The position numbers and the translations under genes are program-made. Positions 26,557 through 34,499 of a DNA stretch of 60,740 nt are shown here, piece after piece. Under the pieces are notes generated by a model. It ran no database searches. It worked only from the letters and a program-made list of their open reading frames with translations, and was not told the DNA's origin. Every line of letters starts with the position of its first letter. Position 1 is the stretch's first letter. This DNA comes from Oscillospiraceae bacterium (GTDB lineage: Bacteria > Bacillota > Clostridia > Oscillospirales > Oscillospiraceae): NCBI GenBank assembly GCA_017428565.1, contig JAFRQP010000041.1, positions 1 through 60,740 of the forward strand, given 5' to 3'.

Positions 26557-27558
26557 ATGAAAATTCTTGCCTTTGAGTCCACCTGCGACGAGACCGCCGT
26601 GGCCGTCGTGGAGGATGGACGGCATATCCTGACCGATCAGATCTTTTCCCAGGCCCAGCTCCACGCGGTTTACGGCGGCGTGGTGCCGGAGATCGCCTCC
26701 CGCTGCCATGTGGAGTCGATTTCCTTGCTTGCCCAGCGTGCCATCGAGGCCGCCGGTATCACCCGCGCCGACATTGACGCCGTGGCCGTCTCCTATGCGC
26801 CCGGCCTCATCGGCGCGGTGCTGGTGGGCGTGAACTTCGCCAAGGCGACGGCCCTCTCCCTGGGCGTGCCGCTGGTCCCGGTGCACCATATCCGGGGCCA
26901 CATCGCCGCAAACTACCTGGCCTACCCAGAGCTGGAGCCGCCCTTCCTGTGCCTCGCCATCTCCGGCGGCAACACCATTCTGGTGGACGTGCGGGGCTAC
27001 ACGGACATGAAGATCCTGGGCGCCACCCGGGACGACGCGGCAGGGGAGTGCTTTGACAAGACCGCCCGGGTTCTGGGCCTGCCCTATCCAGGGGGCAAGC
27101 CCATCGACCAGCTCTCCCGGGGCGGGGACGACACAAAGTATTCCTTCCCCCTGGCCCATGTGGCCGGGCACCCCTATGACATGAGCTTCTCCGGCCTGAA
27201 GACCGCGGTGATCAACCTGGTCCACAACGCCGAGCAGAAGGGGGAGGAGATCGATCGGGCCTCACTGGCCGCATCCTTTACCAAGGCTGTCAGCGACAGC
27301 CTGGTGCCCCGTACCGTGGCCGCGGCAAAAGAGCTGGGCTATGACAAGGTAGTGGTGGCCGGCGGCGTGGCCGCAAACTCCCGCATCCGCTCCGATTTCC
27401 AGAAGGCCGCGGAGAAAGAGGGCTTCCGGCTCTTTATCCCGCCGCTGAAGCTCTGCGGTGACAACGGCGCCATGATCGGCGCCCAGGGCTACTATGAGTA
27501 TTTGGCCGGCGTTCGGGCCGGCAGCGAGCTCAACGCTTACGCTACCATGGATCTCTGA
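26557..27558 (+). CDS. tsaD: tRNA N6-threonylcarbamoyladenosine transferase
   Basis: Metal-dependent transferase of 333 residues that places the threonylcarbamoyl group on A37 of ANN-decoding tRNAs. ASKHA-fold motifs are clear: FESTCDETAVAVV at the N-terminus, HHIRGHIAANYL with the two metal His, ISGGNT, and VAGGVAANS near the C-terminus. Normal length. It follows rimI with a 9-base gap and a GAGGTGAGG site. Confidence 0.97.
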   Translation: MKILAFESTCDETAVAVVEDGRHILTDQIFSQAQLHAVYGGVVPEIASRCHVESISLLAQRAIEAAGITRADIDAVAVSYAPGLIGAVLVGVNFAKATALSLGVPLVPVHHIRGHIAANYLAYPELEPPFLCLAISGGNTILVDVRGYTDMKILGATRDDAAGECFDKTARVLGLPYPGGKPIDQLSRGGDDTKYSFPLAHVAGHPYDMSFSGLKTAVINLVHNAEQKGEEIDRASLAASFTKAVSDSLVPRTVAAAKELGYDKVVVAGGVAANSRIRSDFQKAAEKEGFRLFIPPLKLCGDNGAMIGAQGYYEYLAGVRAGSELNAYATMDL

Positions 27559-27585
27559 TTCTTCGAGTAAGGAGGACCCTCCCTC

Positions 27586-28275
27586 ATGGCCATACACGAC
27601 GGACACCGGGAGCGGCTGCGGGACTGCTTTCGAAAGGACGGGCTTGCCGGCTTTGACGCTATCCGGTCCCTGGAGCTTCTGCTGCAGTACGCCATCCCCC
27701 GCAGGGACGTCAATCCCATTGCCCACGCCCTGCTGGAGCGCTTTGGCTCGCTGCAGGAGGTCTTTGACGCCAGCGAGCAGGAGCTTTTGCAGGTGGAGGG
27801 CGTGGGGCCCACCGCCGCGGTGCTGATCCGGCTGATCCCACAGCTGGCCCGCAAAAGCGCGGTGGACCGGGCGGCCTCCATGCGGGCGATCCTCTCCACA
27901 GCGGACGCCCGGGATTATCTGATGCCCCATTTTCTCTATGAGCGGAACGAGCTTGCTATGCTTTTGTGCCTGGACAGTCAGAAACGGGTCATCAAGTGCG
28001 AGGAGCTGTCCCGGGGCGTGGTGAATTCCGTCAGTATCGACGTGCGCCGGGTGCTGGAGATTGCGCTGAAGCAGCGCTCCTGCAGCCTGATCCTGGCCCA
28101 CAATCACCCGGACGGCCCCGCCGCCAACTCCCGGGAGGACGACGCGGTTACGCGGCAGGTGCTGCTGGCTCTTCGCACCGTGGGGATCCAGCTCCAGGAC
28201 CATTTGATCTTCGCCCGGGACGGGGTGTTCTCCTATCGGGATTCCGGCGCGCTGCAGATTTGCGAGTATTTGTAA
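27586..28275 (+). CDS. radC: RadC-family JAB-domain protein
   Basis: Protein of 229 residues with an N-terminal helix-hairpin-helix region (LLQVEGVGPTAAVLI, about 68-82) and a C-terminal JAB/MPN domain with the metal motif LILAHNHPDG and downstream D. The biochemical role of the RadC family is unsettled; DNA repair was an early assignment. It ends the uvrB-polA-rimI-tsaD run. GGAGGACC precedes the ATG. Confidence 0.92.
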   Translation: MAIHDGHRERLRDCFRKDGLAGFDAIRSLELLLQYAIPRRDVNPIAHALLERFGSLQEVFDASEQELLQVEGVGPTAAVLIRLIPQLARKSAVDRAASMRAILSTADARDYLMPHFLYERNELAMLLCLDSQKRVIKCEELSRGVVNSVSIDVRRVLEIALKQRSCSLILAHNHPDGPAANSREDDAVTRQVLLALRTVGIQLQDHLIFARDGVFSYRDSGALQICEYL

Positions 28276-28356
28276 ACGCCGTTATGGTAACCGATTTTTG
28301 TCGGAATTTTGTAACCAATCCTCATTTGCGGCTTCGACATTTTTTTCCTGTTTGCC

Positions 28357-28571
28357 GCAAAAAGCCCGTTGTGCCGACAAAAACGGGCTGTTGAAAAAGC
28401 TGTTGAAAATGTTGATAACTATTTGAAGAATTTTTATTCCGCTCGATTATGTTACTCTTTTTATCGGAAACCGGAGGTTGATTTTTCCCTCTTCCTGCGG
28501 AGAAACCGGCACATTTTTCTCAGACTTAAGGCGTTGTTTCACCATTTTATTCCAAATTGAAATATCCGGCT
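28357..28571 (-). ncRNA. candidate small minus-strand transcript
   Basis: On the minus strand a perfect TATAAT (28578-28583) lies 17 bases after TTATCG (28601-28606), so a transcript could start near 28571. It would end at a hairpin (AGCCCGTT at 28382-28389 with AACGGGCT at 28363-28370, reading on the minus strand) followed by five T. The product of about 215 bases would hold a possible 32-codon frame with only a weak site. It may be a small RNA, a small-protein gene or an accident of sequence. I do not recognise a known RNA family. Confidence 0.35.
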
Positions 28572-28691
28572 GAAATCATTATACGATTTGTAATTTTTTG
28601 CGATAAGCCATGCGCCTGCGGCGGAGAATGCACGGCAGAGGCGGCTTTCGCGGATCCTTTTCGCAGGCGCCGGGAATCGGGAACTTTCTTG

Positions 28692-28720
28692 TTGACGAAT
28701 GGCCGTTGCTGTGCTATACT
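28692..28720 (+). promoter_or_regulatory. promoter of the tRNA gene
   Basis: TTGACG (28692-28697) and TATACT (28715-28720) are 17 bases apart and lie 19 bases before the mature tRNA. Confidence 0.85.
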
Positions 28721-28739
28721 CTCTCTCGCTGAATCAAAT

Positions 28740-28815
28740 GCTGGTATAGCTCAGTCGGTAGAGCAGCTGATTCGTAATCAGCAGGTCGTGTGTTCGAGTC
28801 ACATTACCAGCTCCA
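28740..28815 (+). tRNA. tRNA-Thr (anticodon CGU)
   Basis: A full cloverleaf can be drawn. Acceptor stem GCTGGTA pairs with TACCAGC, the D-arm has AGCTCAGTCGGTAGAGC, the anticodon arm is GCTGA-TTCGTAA-TCAGC, and the T-arm is GTGTG-TTCGAGT-CACAT. The anticodon CGT reads ACG for threonine. The CCA end is encoded (28813-28815). Confidence 0.96.
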
Positions 28816-28819
28816 GTTG

Positions 28820-28851
28820 GCCGGACTGTCGAGAAGGATCGACGGTCCGGC
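28820..28851 (+). terminator. hairpin after the tRNA gene
   Basis: GCCGGAC (28820-28826) pairs with GTCCGGC (28845-28851), extended by TGTCGA/TCGACG. It is followed by TTGTGCTATTTT, a broken T-tract, and starts five bases after the tRNA end. Confidence 0.65.
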
Positions 28852-28975
28852 TTGTGCTATTTTCGGCGTATCCGTGCATTTCGGGGCTTTTCTTTTTTGC
28901 GCTATTCTGTTATAATAAATTGTCTTGGTGAGAACATGCCGCGGAAGCGGTTCAAAACGAGAAAGGAGCATCGTG

Positions 28976-29821
28976 ATGGGACTGTTTGACAAGAAATACT
29001 GTGATATCTGCCGCAGCAAGATCGGCCTTCTCGGCAACCGCAAGCTGGAGGACGGCAATCTCTGCAAGGACTGCGCGGCAAAGCTCTCTCCTTGGTTCAG
29101 CGAGCGCCGCAAGAGCACCGTGGAGGACATTCGCGGGCAGCTGGCCTATCGGGAAGAAAACCGGGCCTCTGTTGCAAACTTCCATGTGACCCGCACGCTT
29201 GGCCGCAATACCAAGGTGCTTCTGGATGAGGACGCCAGAAAATTTATGGTCACCTCTTCGAAAAACCTGGCCGAGGCCAACCCGGACGTGCTGGATTATT
29301 CCCAGGTCACCGGCTGCAATCTGGACGTGGACGAGCACAGGAACGAGCTCAAGCACGCCGATAAGGACGGCCGTCAGGTCAGCTTCATTCCTCCGCGCTA
29401 TGAGTATTCCTACGATTTCAAAATCATCATCTACGTGAATCACCCCTATTTTGACACCATCAGCTTTCGGCTGAATCCCTCTTCCGTCAAGGTGGGGCAC
29501 CAGCCTGTGGGCAGCATCAACCACCGCAACATGAGCAGACCCTCTCCCGGCATCAAGGGCCAGATCGTCAGCAACGTTCTGGGCGTGCTGGCGGGACAGG
29601 CGGCCACGCCCATGGTCAGTATGAACGCGGAGTATAACGAGTATTATAATATGGGGCAGGAGATCGTGAGCGCTCTGACCCAGGCCCGGCAGGAGATCCG
29701 GGACGAGGTCGCCGCGCAGAACGCCCCCAGGATGGCCGTCACTTGTCCCTGGTGCGGCGCCACCACGATCCCGGACGCGTCCGGCTGCTGCGAATACTGC
29801 GGAGGCTCTGTTAAAGGCTGA
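28976..29821 (+). CDS. DUF4428 domain protein with C-terminal zinc ribbon
   Basis: Protein of 281 residues. The N-terminus is a zinc-binding DUF4428 module (CDICRSKIGLLGNRKLEDGN, then CKDC). The middle, about residues 60-180, is a beta-rich domain with an YDFKIIIYVNHPYFDTISF core. A helix-rich stretch with GQIVSNVLGVLAGQ follows, and the C-terminus is a second zinc ribbon (CPWCGATTIP, CCEYCGG). No enzyme motif is seen; a binding or scaffold role is likely. TATAAT at 28911-28916 and an AAAGGAG site serve it. The start at 28976 is chosen by that site. Confidence 0.8.
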   Translation: MGLFDKKYCDICRSKIGLLGNRKLEDGNLCKDCAAKLSPWFSERRKSTVEDIRGQLAYREENRASVANFHVTRTLGRNTKVLLDEDARKFMVTSSKNLAEANPDVLDYSQVTGCNLDVDEHRNELKHADKDGRQVSFIPPRYEYSYDFKIIIYVNHPYFDTISFRLNPSSVKVGHQPVGSINHRNMSRPSPGIKGQIVSNVLGVLAGQAATPMVSMNAEYNEYYNMGQEIVSALTQARQEIRDEVAAQNAPRMAVTCPWCGATTIPDASGCCEYCGGSVKG

Positions 29822-29858
29822 GCGAGCTTATTTCCAGGCATAGAAAGGTCACAGGAAC

Positions 29859-30461
29859 ATGAAGGCGTTATTCCGAGGCAAAATTCTGACAATTCCCAAT
29901 ATCCTCTCCCTGATCCGCGTCTGTCTGATCCCACTCTTTGTTTGGCTCTATCTGGCGCAGGACGATGTGCTGGCAACGGCGATCGTGCTGCTCCTCTCCG
30001 GGCTGACCGATGCGCTGGACGGCTTTATCGCCCGGCACTTCAATATGATCAGCGACTTCGGCAAGGCGCTGGACCCCTTTGCGGACAAGCTGACCCAGTT
30101 TGCCATGCTCTGCTGTCTGGTGATCCGCTACCCGCGGATGATCTGGCTGATCGTGGTGCTCTGCGTCAAGGAAATCTGCGTGGCTATCAGTCAGATCGTC
30201 GTGATTCAGAAGAGAGACCTTGTGCTGGGAGCGGCCTGGCACGGGAAGGTCACCACGATCCTGCTCTACGCCGTCATGACCCTGCATCTGCTTTGGCTGG
30301 AGATCCCGGACGCACTCTCCTGGGCCCTGGTGCTGCTGTGTATTTGCATGCTCCTGCTCTCCGGCGTGCTCTACGGCATCCGGAACTACCGGGCGACCCA
30401 CCAGGAGCCGGACACGGCGGAAAATACCGCCTCCTCCGACGAGCCTGCCGGGGAAGCCTGA
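29859..30461 (+). CDS. pgsA: CDP-alcohol phosphatidyltransferase (PgsA-like)
   Basis: Integral membrane enzyme of 200 residues with about five hydrophobic segments. The family signature D-G-x2-A-R-x8-G-x3-D-x3-D is intact (DGFIARHFNMISDFGKALDP, then FADK). It most likely joins CDP-diacylglycerol and glycerol-3-phosphate to begin phosphatidylglycerol or cardiolipin synthesis; another alcohol acceptor cannot be excluded. It follows the DUF4428 gene by 37 bases and ends at a bidirectional terminator. Confidence 0.85.
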   Translation: MKALFRGKILTIPNILSLIRVCLIPLFVWLYLAQDDVLATAIVLLLSGLTDALDGFIARHFNMISDFGKALDPFADKLTQFAMLCCLVIRYPRMIWLIVVLCVKEICVAISQIVVIQKRDLVLGAAWHGKVTTILLYAVMTLHLLWLEIPDALSWALVLLCICMLLLSGVLYGIRNYRATHQEPDTAENTASSDEPAGEA

Positions 30462-30472
30462 AATACAATCGA

Positions 30473-30516
30473 AAAAACGCACCCTTTTTCCCGGCGGGAA
30501 AAGGGTGCGTTTTTTA
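30473..30516. terminator. bidirectional intrinsic terminator
   Basis: AAACGCACCCTTTTTCCC pairs with GGGAAAAGGGTGCGTTT around a short loop, with A-run on the left and T-run on the right. It serves pgsA on the plus strand and the 132-residue gene on the minus strand. Confidence 0.9.
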
Positions 30517-30519
30517 TGT

Positions 30520-30918
30520 TCAGGAAAATCTGGGACGTTCCTTCCCGTCGGCCGGAGGGACGTAGCCGTGCCGGATAGCGGGATGGATCTCCTGCAGGCG
30601 GGCGTGGATCCGATCCACGTCCTCTTCCTTGTTGAAGATGAGGTTTGCGAACTCTTTCTCTCCGTGCACCAGGATCAGCCGGTAGTAGTAATAGGCGGGA
30701 CTGTCGTCCGGCTGGCACTCGCTGACGCGGGTAAAGGAGCGGTCGATGTAGTCATAGGGGACGTAGTACTTTTTCCCCAGATCCCGGTAGTAGAGGCAGA
30801 GCTTGCCGAGCCTTACCCGACCGATGGCCTCGGCGGACTGATAGTCCTGCGCGTGTTCCTCATCGGAGATCTTTTTCTTGTCTATGCCGCGAAATTTCAG
30901 CTTGCCGAGTCCAAACAT
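30520..30918 (-). CDS. small cytoplasmic protein of unknown function
   Basis: Protein of 132 residues with no signal peptide or membrane segment. It has a basic start (GLGKLKFRGIDKKK), a Tyr-rich centre (YYRDLGKKYYVPYDYID, then YYYYRLILVHG) suggestive of a PH-like or beta-barrel fold, and a C-terminal helix (EEDVDRIHARLQEIHPAIR). I recognise no family. It overlaps the end of the PAP2 gene by 22 bases and is likely co-transcribed with it. Confidence 0.7.
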   Translation of the reverse strand: MFGLGKLKFRGIDKKKISDEEHAQDYQSAEAIGRVRLGKLCLYYRDLGKKYYVPYDYIDRSFTRVSECQPDDSPAYYYYRLILVHGEKEFANLIFNKEEDVDRIHARLQEIHPAIRHGYVPPADGKERPRFS

Positions 30919-31547
30919 TCTTCATCCTCGTCTTTCTTTTTCAACAGATCCCAGCGATACCAGAACTTGGGCAGGAAAAGAGAGATCAGCACGCCGAGCA
31001 TGCCGGCCAAGCTGCCGGTGATCATGCCGCCGATCACGTCGGTGGGATAATGCACCACCAGGTACACGCGGGAGACCGCCATCAGCACACCGAAGACCAG
31101 CGCAAGCCAGCTCCAGCGCTTTTTGCCCAGGATGAACAAAGGCACCATGGCGGCAAAGGCGGCGTTGGTGTGGCCCGAGGGGAAGCAGAAGTCGCTCTCC
31201 ACATTCTGGCCCACCAGAGCCCAGAGAGCCGCGTATTCCTCATGGGTATAGGGCCGGGGACGGGCGACGGCGACCTTCAGGAAAACGTTGACAAAAAGAA
31301 CGCCGATGGCCAGGCCGATGGCCATAGCGGTGCCGAAGCGGCGGGTCTTTTTGAAGAATACCAGCGTCAGCGAAAGCAGGATCAGGAAAGCGCCCTTCCA
31401 GCCCAGAAGGGAGATCAGTTCCATGATCTTGGTCATGAGATTGCCGCCCCACTCGTACAGCTTGTGAATGAAAAGCGTAACGCCGTAATCAAAGGCGGCA
31501 AAAACACTGTTGAGCCAGGCGGCTATAGGGGTCAGTTCAAGGGCCAT
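30897..31547 (-). CDS. PAP2-family membrane phosphatase
   Basis: Integral membrane protein of 216 residues with about six hydrophobic segments. The three phosphatase motifs are intact: KVAVARPRP, then CFPSGH with the proton-donating His, and SRVYLVVHYPTD with the nucleophile His. Likely substrates are undecaprenyl pyrophosphate or phosphatidylglycerol phosphate; the nearby phosphatidyltransferase makes a lipid substrate attractive but does not decide it. The ATG at 31547 has GAGGAG seven bases upstream, better placed than the ATG two codons earlier. Confidence 0.85.
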   Translation of the reverse strand: MALELTPIAAWLNSVFAAFDYGVTLFIHKLYEWGGNLMTKIMELISLLGWKGAFLILLSLTLVFFKKTRRFGTAMAIGLAIGVLFVNVFLKVAVARPRPYTHEEYAALWALVGQNVESDFCFPSGHTNAAFAAMVPLFILGKKRWSWLALVFGVLMAVSRVYLVVHYPTDVIGGMITGSLAGMLGVLISLFLPKFWYRWDLLKKKDEDEECLDSAS

Positions 31548-31619
31548 AGTCATTCTCCTCTCCAAATGGATAGGCATATTTTAACACAGCCCTGCCGGGA
31601 AAGTCCACCCTGAAAATCG

Positions 31620-31625
31620 TATAAT
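31620..31625 (+). promoter_or_regulatory. -10 element before the SLH protein gene
   Basis: A perfect TATAAT lies about 50 bases before the SLH-protein start. The corresponding -35 (GGGAAA) is poor, so the promoter is tentative. Confidence 0.4.
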
Positions 31626-31675
31626 TCCCTCCGGGAGAACCAAAATAGGAAAAAAGAAAGAGAGGGGCGCGGGAG

Positions 31676-32458
31676 ATGAGGCATAAAATCGCGGCGCTGC
31701 TGCTAGCGGCTGTGCTGTTACCTGTTCAGGAGTGCGTGGAGGCGGAGGAGAGCGCTTTGTTTTCTCCGCAGGAGCTGCTGACCTATGAGAACACCTCCGT
31801 GGGCGGAAGCCTTGCTCACCTTGGCGTGGGGGAGTGCCGATACGCCGTGACGGCGGAGCCGGTGAAGGGAAGTCTCTGCCTGCTGGAGGACGGGAGCTTT
31901 GTCTATACCCCGCGGGAGGGGAAGCTTGGTCGGGACAGCTTTTATTATCTCTGCAGCGACGGATCCGGCGAGCTGTCCCGGGAAATCTGCGTGCGGATCC
32001 GGATCGAGAGCCAGACCGGCGGCGTGCACTATGAGGATATGCGCGGAAGAGGGGAGGCCTTCGCGGCGGCGCGGCTGAGCGAGGCGGGGCTTTTCACGGG
32101 CGAGCAGCTTCTGGGACGCTATTGTTTCCATCCGGACAGGGTCGTCACCCGGGGAGAATTTCTGAGCATCTGTCTGCGCCTCTCCGGGCGTCCGATCCTG
32201 GGCCCGGTGCAGAGCACCGGCTTTCCGGACGACGAGGCGATCCCCGTCTGGTTGAAGAGCTATGTGCTCTCTGCCTCGGTGCAGGGGATCGGCGTGGATC
32301 GCGAAGAGTGTTTTGCGGCAGAGGAGCCCATCAGCCGGGGAGAGGCCGCCGACATCGCCGAAGAGCTGCTGGGGCTCCGCTGGGATGCGGCGGAGCCGGA
32401 GGCGAACCTGGATCGGGCGGCCATGGCGAGGCTTCTTTTGGACTGTCTGCCCGGATAG
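31676..32458 (+). CDS. exported protein with Ig-like and SLH domains
   Basis: Protein of 260 residues starting with a signal peptide (LLLAAVLLPVQ). Residues about 30-115 form a cadherin/VCBS-like tandem beta domain (TAEPVKGSLCLLEDGSFVYTP, then GRDSFYYLCSDG). The rest holds about two S-layer homology repeats, seen as VTRGEFLSICLRLSG and ISRGEAADIAEELLG with an FPDDEAIPVWLKSYV spacer. SLH repeats usually bind pyruvylated cell-wall polymer, so it may be wall-attached. It is short for an SLH protein and lacks a third complete repeat. Its role is unknown. Confidence 0.75.
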   Translation: MRHKIAALLLAAVLLPVQECVEAEESALFSPQELLTYENTSVGGSLAHLGVGECRYAVTAEPVKGSLCLLEDGSFVYTPREGKLGRDSFYYLCSDGSGELSREICVRIRIESQTGGVHYEDMRGRGEAFAAARLSEAGLFTGEQLLGRYCFHPDRVVTRGEFLSICLRLSGRPILGPVQSTGFPDDEAIPVWLKSYVLSASVQGIGVDREECFAAEEPISRGEAADIAEELLGLRWDAAEPEANLDRAAMARLLLDCLPG

Positions 32459-32464
32459 TTTTTC

Positions 32465-32493
32465 TTGACGAAAGAGACGGACAGCAATACAAT
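32465..32493 (+). promoter_or_regulatory. sigma-A promoter of the ABC exporter gene
   Basis: TTGACG (32465-32470) and TACAAT (32488-32493) are 17 bases apart, just after the SLH-protein stop codon and 28 bases before the exporter start. Confidence 0.75.
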
Positions 32494-32520
32494 AAAGAAA
32501 AAAACAAAGGAGGCGGCAGC

Positions 32521-34362
32521 ATGGCAGGTTTTGGACGGGGCATGGGTCCCCGGGGCTTTTTGACGGACGAAGAAAAGCAGAACATGCCCAAGGTGGACGG
32601 CACGCTGATCAGGCGCATCCTCTCCTATCTCAAGCCCTATTGGTTCCAGTTCCTTCTGGTCTTTGCGGCGATCCTGTTTTCGGCGGTGCTGGGCCTGCTG
32701 CCCAGCATCATCACCGGCCGCATCGTGGACGAGGCGCTGGTGGGGAAGAATATGACCCTGCTCATCAAGCTGCTGATCCTGGCCTTCGTCACGCTTGGCG
32801 GGTCCCAGGTCATCAGCGTGCTGGAGAGCTACATAAACGCCTGGATCTCCCAGCGCATCATCTTCGACATGAAGAACCAGATGTTCGATCATCTGCAGCA
32901 CATGCCCCACGCCTTCTTCACCTCGGAGCGGCAGGGGGACATCATCACCCGTATGAATACGGACATCTCCGGCGTGAGCTCGGTGATCTCCGGCACCCTG
33001 TCCAGCATCGTCTCCAATATCGTGACGGTGGTGACGACCCTGGTGGCTCTCTTCACCATGAGCTGGAAGCTGGCGCTGGTGGGTATCGTGGTGATCCCGC
33101 TTCTGGTGATCCCCACCCGGAGCGTGGGCAAGACCCGCTGGAAGATCCTTTCGGAGAGCCAGACCAAGAACGACGAGATGAACCAGATGGTGAACGAGAC
33201 GCTGTCCGTCTCCGGCTCGCTGCTGGTGAAGCTCTTCACCCGGGAGGAGCGGGAGTACGAGCGCTTCGTGGGCGTCAACGAGGAGGTCACCCGCCTGCAG
33301 CTCAAGGAGCAGCGCAGCGGCAAATGGTTTCGGGTCATCATGGGCATGTTCACGCAGCTGGCGCCGCTTCTCATCTACTTTGCCGGCGGCTGGTTCATCA
33401 TCGCCAAGGCCGACTCCACACTGACCGTCGGTACCATCACGGCCACGGTGGCCCTGGTGAACCGGCTTTACCGGCCCATCGAGAGCCTGCTGAACATCCA
33501 TGTGGATTTCACCCGCTCCCTGGCCCTCTTCACCCGCATCTTCGACTACTTTGACATGGAAAATCCCATCCAGTCTCCGGAGAACGGTTTGACGCCGGAC
33601 GTGACCGACGCGGACATCGTCTACGACCATGTGGAGTTTGCCTACGATCCGGAAAAGCCCTTGCTGCGGGACATCAACTTCACCGTGCCCGGCGGGAAGA
33701 TGTACGCCATCGTCGGCCCCTCCGGCTCCGGCAAGTCCACAGTGGTGAATCTGATCCCCCGGCTCTACGACGTGCTGGGCGGCAGCGTGAAGATCGCCGG
33801 GGTGGACGTGCGGGACTTCGATCTCAAATTCCTGCGGCAGCAGATCGGCGTGGTCACCCAGGACAGCTATCTTTTCAACGGCACCATCCGGGAAAACCTG
33901 CTGTACGCCAAGGAGGACGCCACGCCCGAGGAGCTGGAGGCCGCCTGCTATATCGCCAATCTCAACGACTTTATCGCCGCCCAGCCGGAGGGGATGGAGA
34001 CCATGGTGGGCAACCGGGGCCTTAAGCTCTCCGGAGGCGAGAAGCAGCGTCTCTCCATCGCCCGGGTCATTCTGAAGGATCCCAAGATCCTGATCCTGGA
34101 CGAGGCCACCTCCGCCCTGGACTCCATTACGGAGAACGCCATCCAGGAGGCGCTGGAGGCGCTGATGGAGGGGCGCACCAGCATCGTCATCGCCCACCGG
34201 CTCTCCACCATTTTGAAGGCGGACCGGATCCTGGTGGTGGAAAACGGCGTCATCGCCGAATCCGGCACCCACGAGGAACTGCTGGAACGGGGCGGCACCT
34301 ACCGCAAGCTCTACGAGACCCAGTTCCGGCAGATCCTGGACAACGAGGCTGGCAAACAATAA
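32521..34362 (+). CDS. ABC transporter, fused membrane and ATPase domains
   Basis: Half-size exporter of 613 residues. The N-terminal ABC_membrane domain has six hydrophobic segments (about residues 35-320). The nucleotide-binding domain has Walker A GPSGSGKST, Q-loop, the LSGGEKQRLSIAR signature, Walker B ILILDEATSALD and the switch His in VIAHRLST. It would work as a homodimer, or with a partner encoded elsewhere, in drug or lipid export; the substrate cannot be read from sequence. The ATG at 32521 has AAAGGAGG; the longer frame upstream shadows the SLH gene. It has its own promoter and terminator. Confidence 0.92.
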   Translation: MAGFGRGMGPRGFLTDEEKQNMPKVDGTLIRRILSYLKPYWFQFLLVFAAILFSAVLGLLPSIITGRIVDEALVGKNMTLLIKLLILAFVTLGGSQVISVLESYINAWISQRIIFDMKNQMFDHLQHMPHAFFTSERQGDIITRMNTDISGVSSVISGTLSSIVSNIVTVVTTLVALFTMSWKLALVGIVVIPLLVIPTRSVGKTRWKILSESQTKNDEMNQMVNETLSVSGSLLVKLFTREEREYERFVGVNEEVTRLQLKEQRSGKWFRVIMGMFTQLAPLLIYFAGGWFIIAKADSTLTVGTITATVALVNRLYRPIESLLNIHVDFTRSLALFTRIFDYFDMENPIQSPENGLTPDVTDADIVYDHVEFAYDPEKPLLRDINFTVPGGKMYAIVGPSGSGKSTVVNLIPRLYDVLGGSVKIAGVDVRDFDLKFLRQQIGVVTQDSYLFNGTIRENLLYAKEDATPEELEAACYIANLNDFIAAQPEGMETMVGNRGLKLSGGEKQRLSIARVILKDPKILILDEATSALDSITENAIQEALEALMEGRTSIVIAHRLSTILKADRILVVENGVIAESGTHEELLERGGTYRKLYETQFRQILDNEAGKQ

Positions 34363-34372
34363 GCGATCCCTC

Positions 34373-34417
34373 CAAAAGATTTTCAGGGCGGCAAAGGGCC
34401 GCCCTGAAAATCTTTTG
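34373..34417 (+). terminator. long hairpin after the ABC exporter gene
   Basis: A 20-bp perfect stem (34373-34392 with 34398-34417) with a 5-base loop. The distal arm ends AAAATCTTTTG, which supplies a partial T-tract. It separates the exporter from the sigma-factor gene. Confidence 0.75.
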
Positions 34418-34499
34418 ATGATCCCTGACCCCAAAAGCCCTTTTCAAACGTATCCCTTATGACAGCGAAAAATAAAGCTGTCGGGAAGGAGATGAAGCC

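Larger units (their letters stand above)
28276..28739. other. 460-base gap without an annotated gene
   Basis: This stretch is A/T-richer than its surroundings. It contains a TATAAT and terminator pair on the minus strand (see the candidate ncRNA), a run of three TGTTGAWAA boxes (28389-28418), and a long-range GC pairing, GCGCCTGCG (28612-28620) with CGCAGGCGC (28662-28670). A minus-strand 32-codon frame starting MVKQRLKSEK can be read inside the candidate transcript. I see no recognisable protein. Confidence 0.5.

Noticed and set aside
28276-28740. Chromosomal replication origin
   Set aside because: The TGTTGAWAA boxes are imperfect, only three are seen, and no dnaA, dnaN, recF, rpmH or similar origin-linked gene is nearby.
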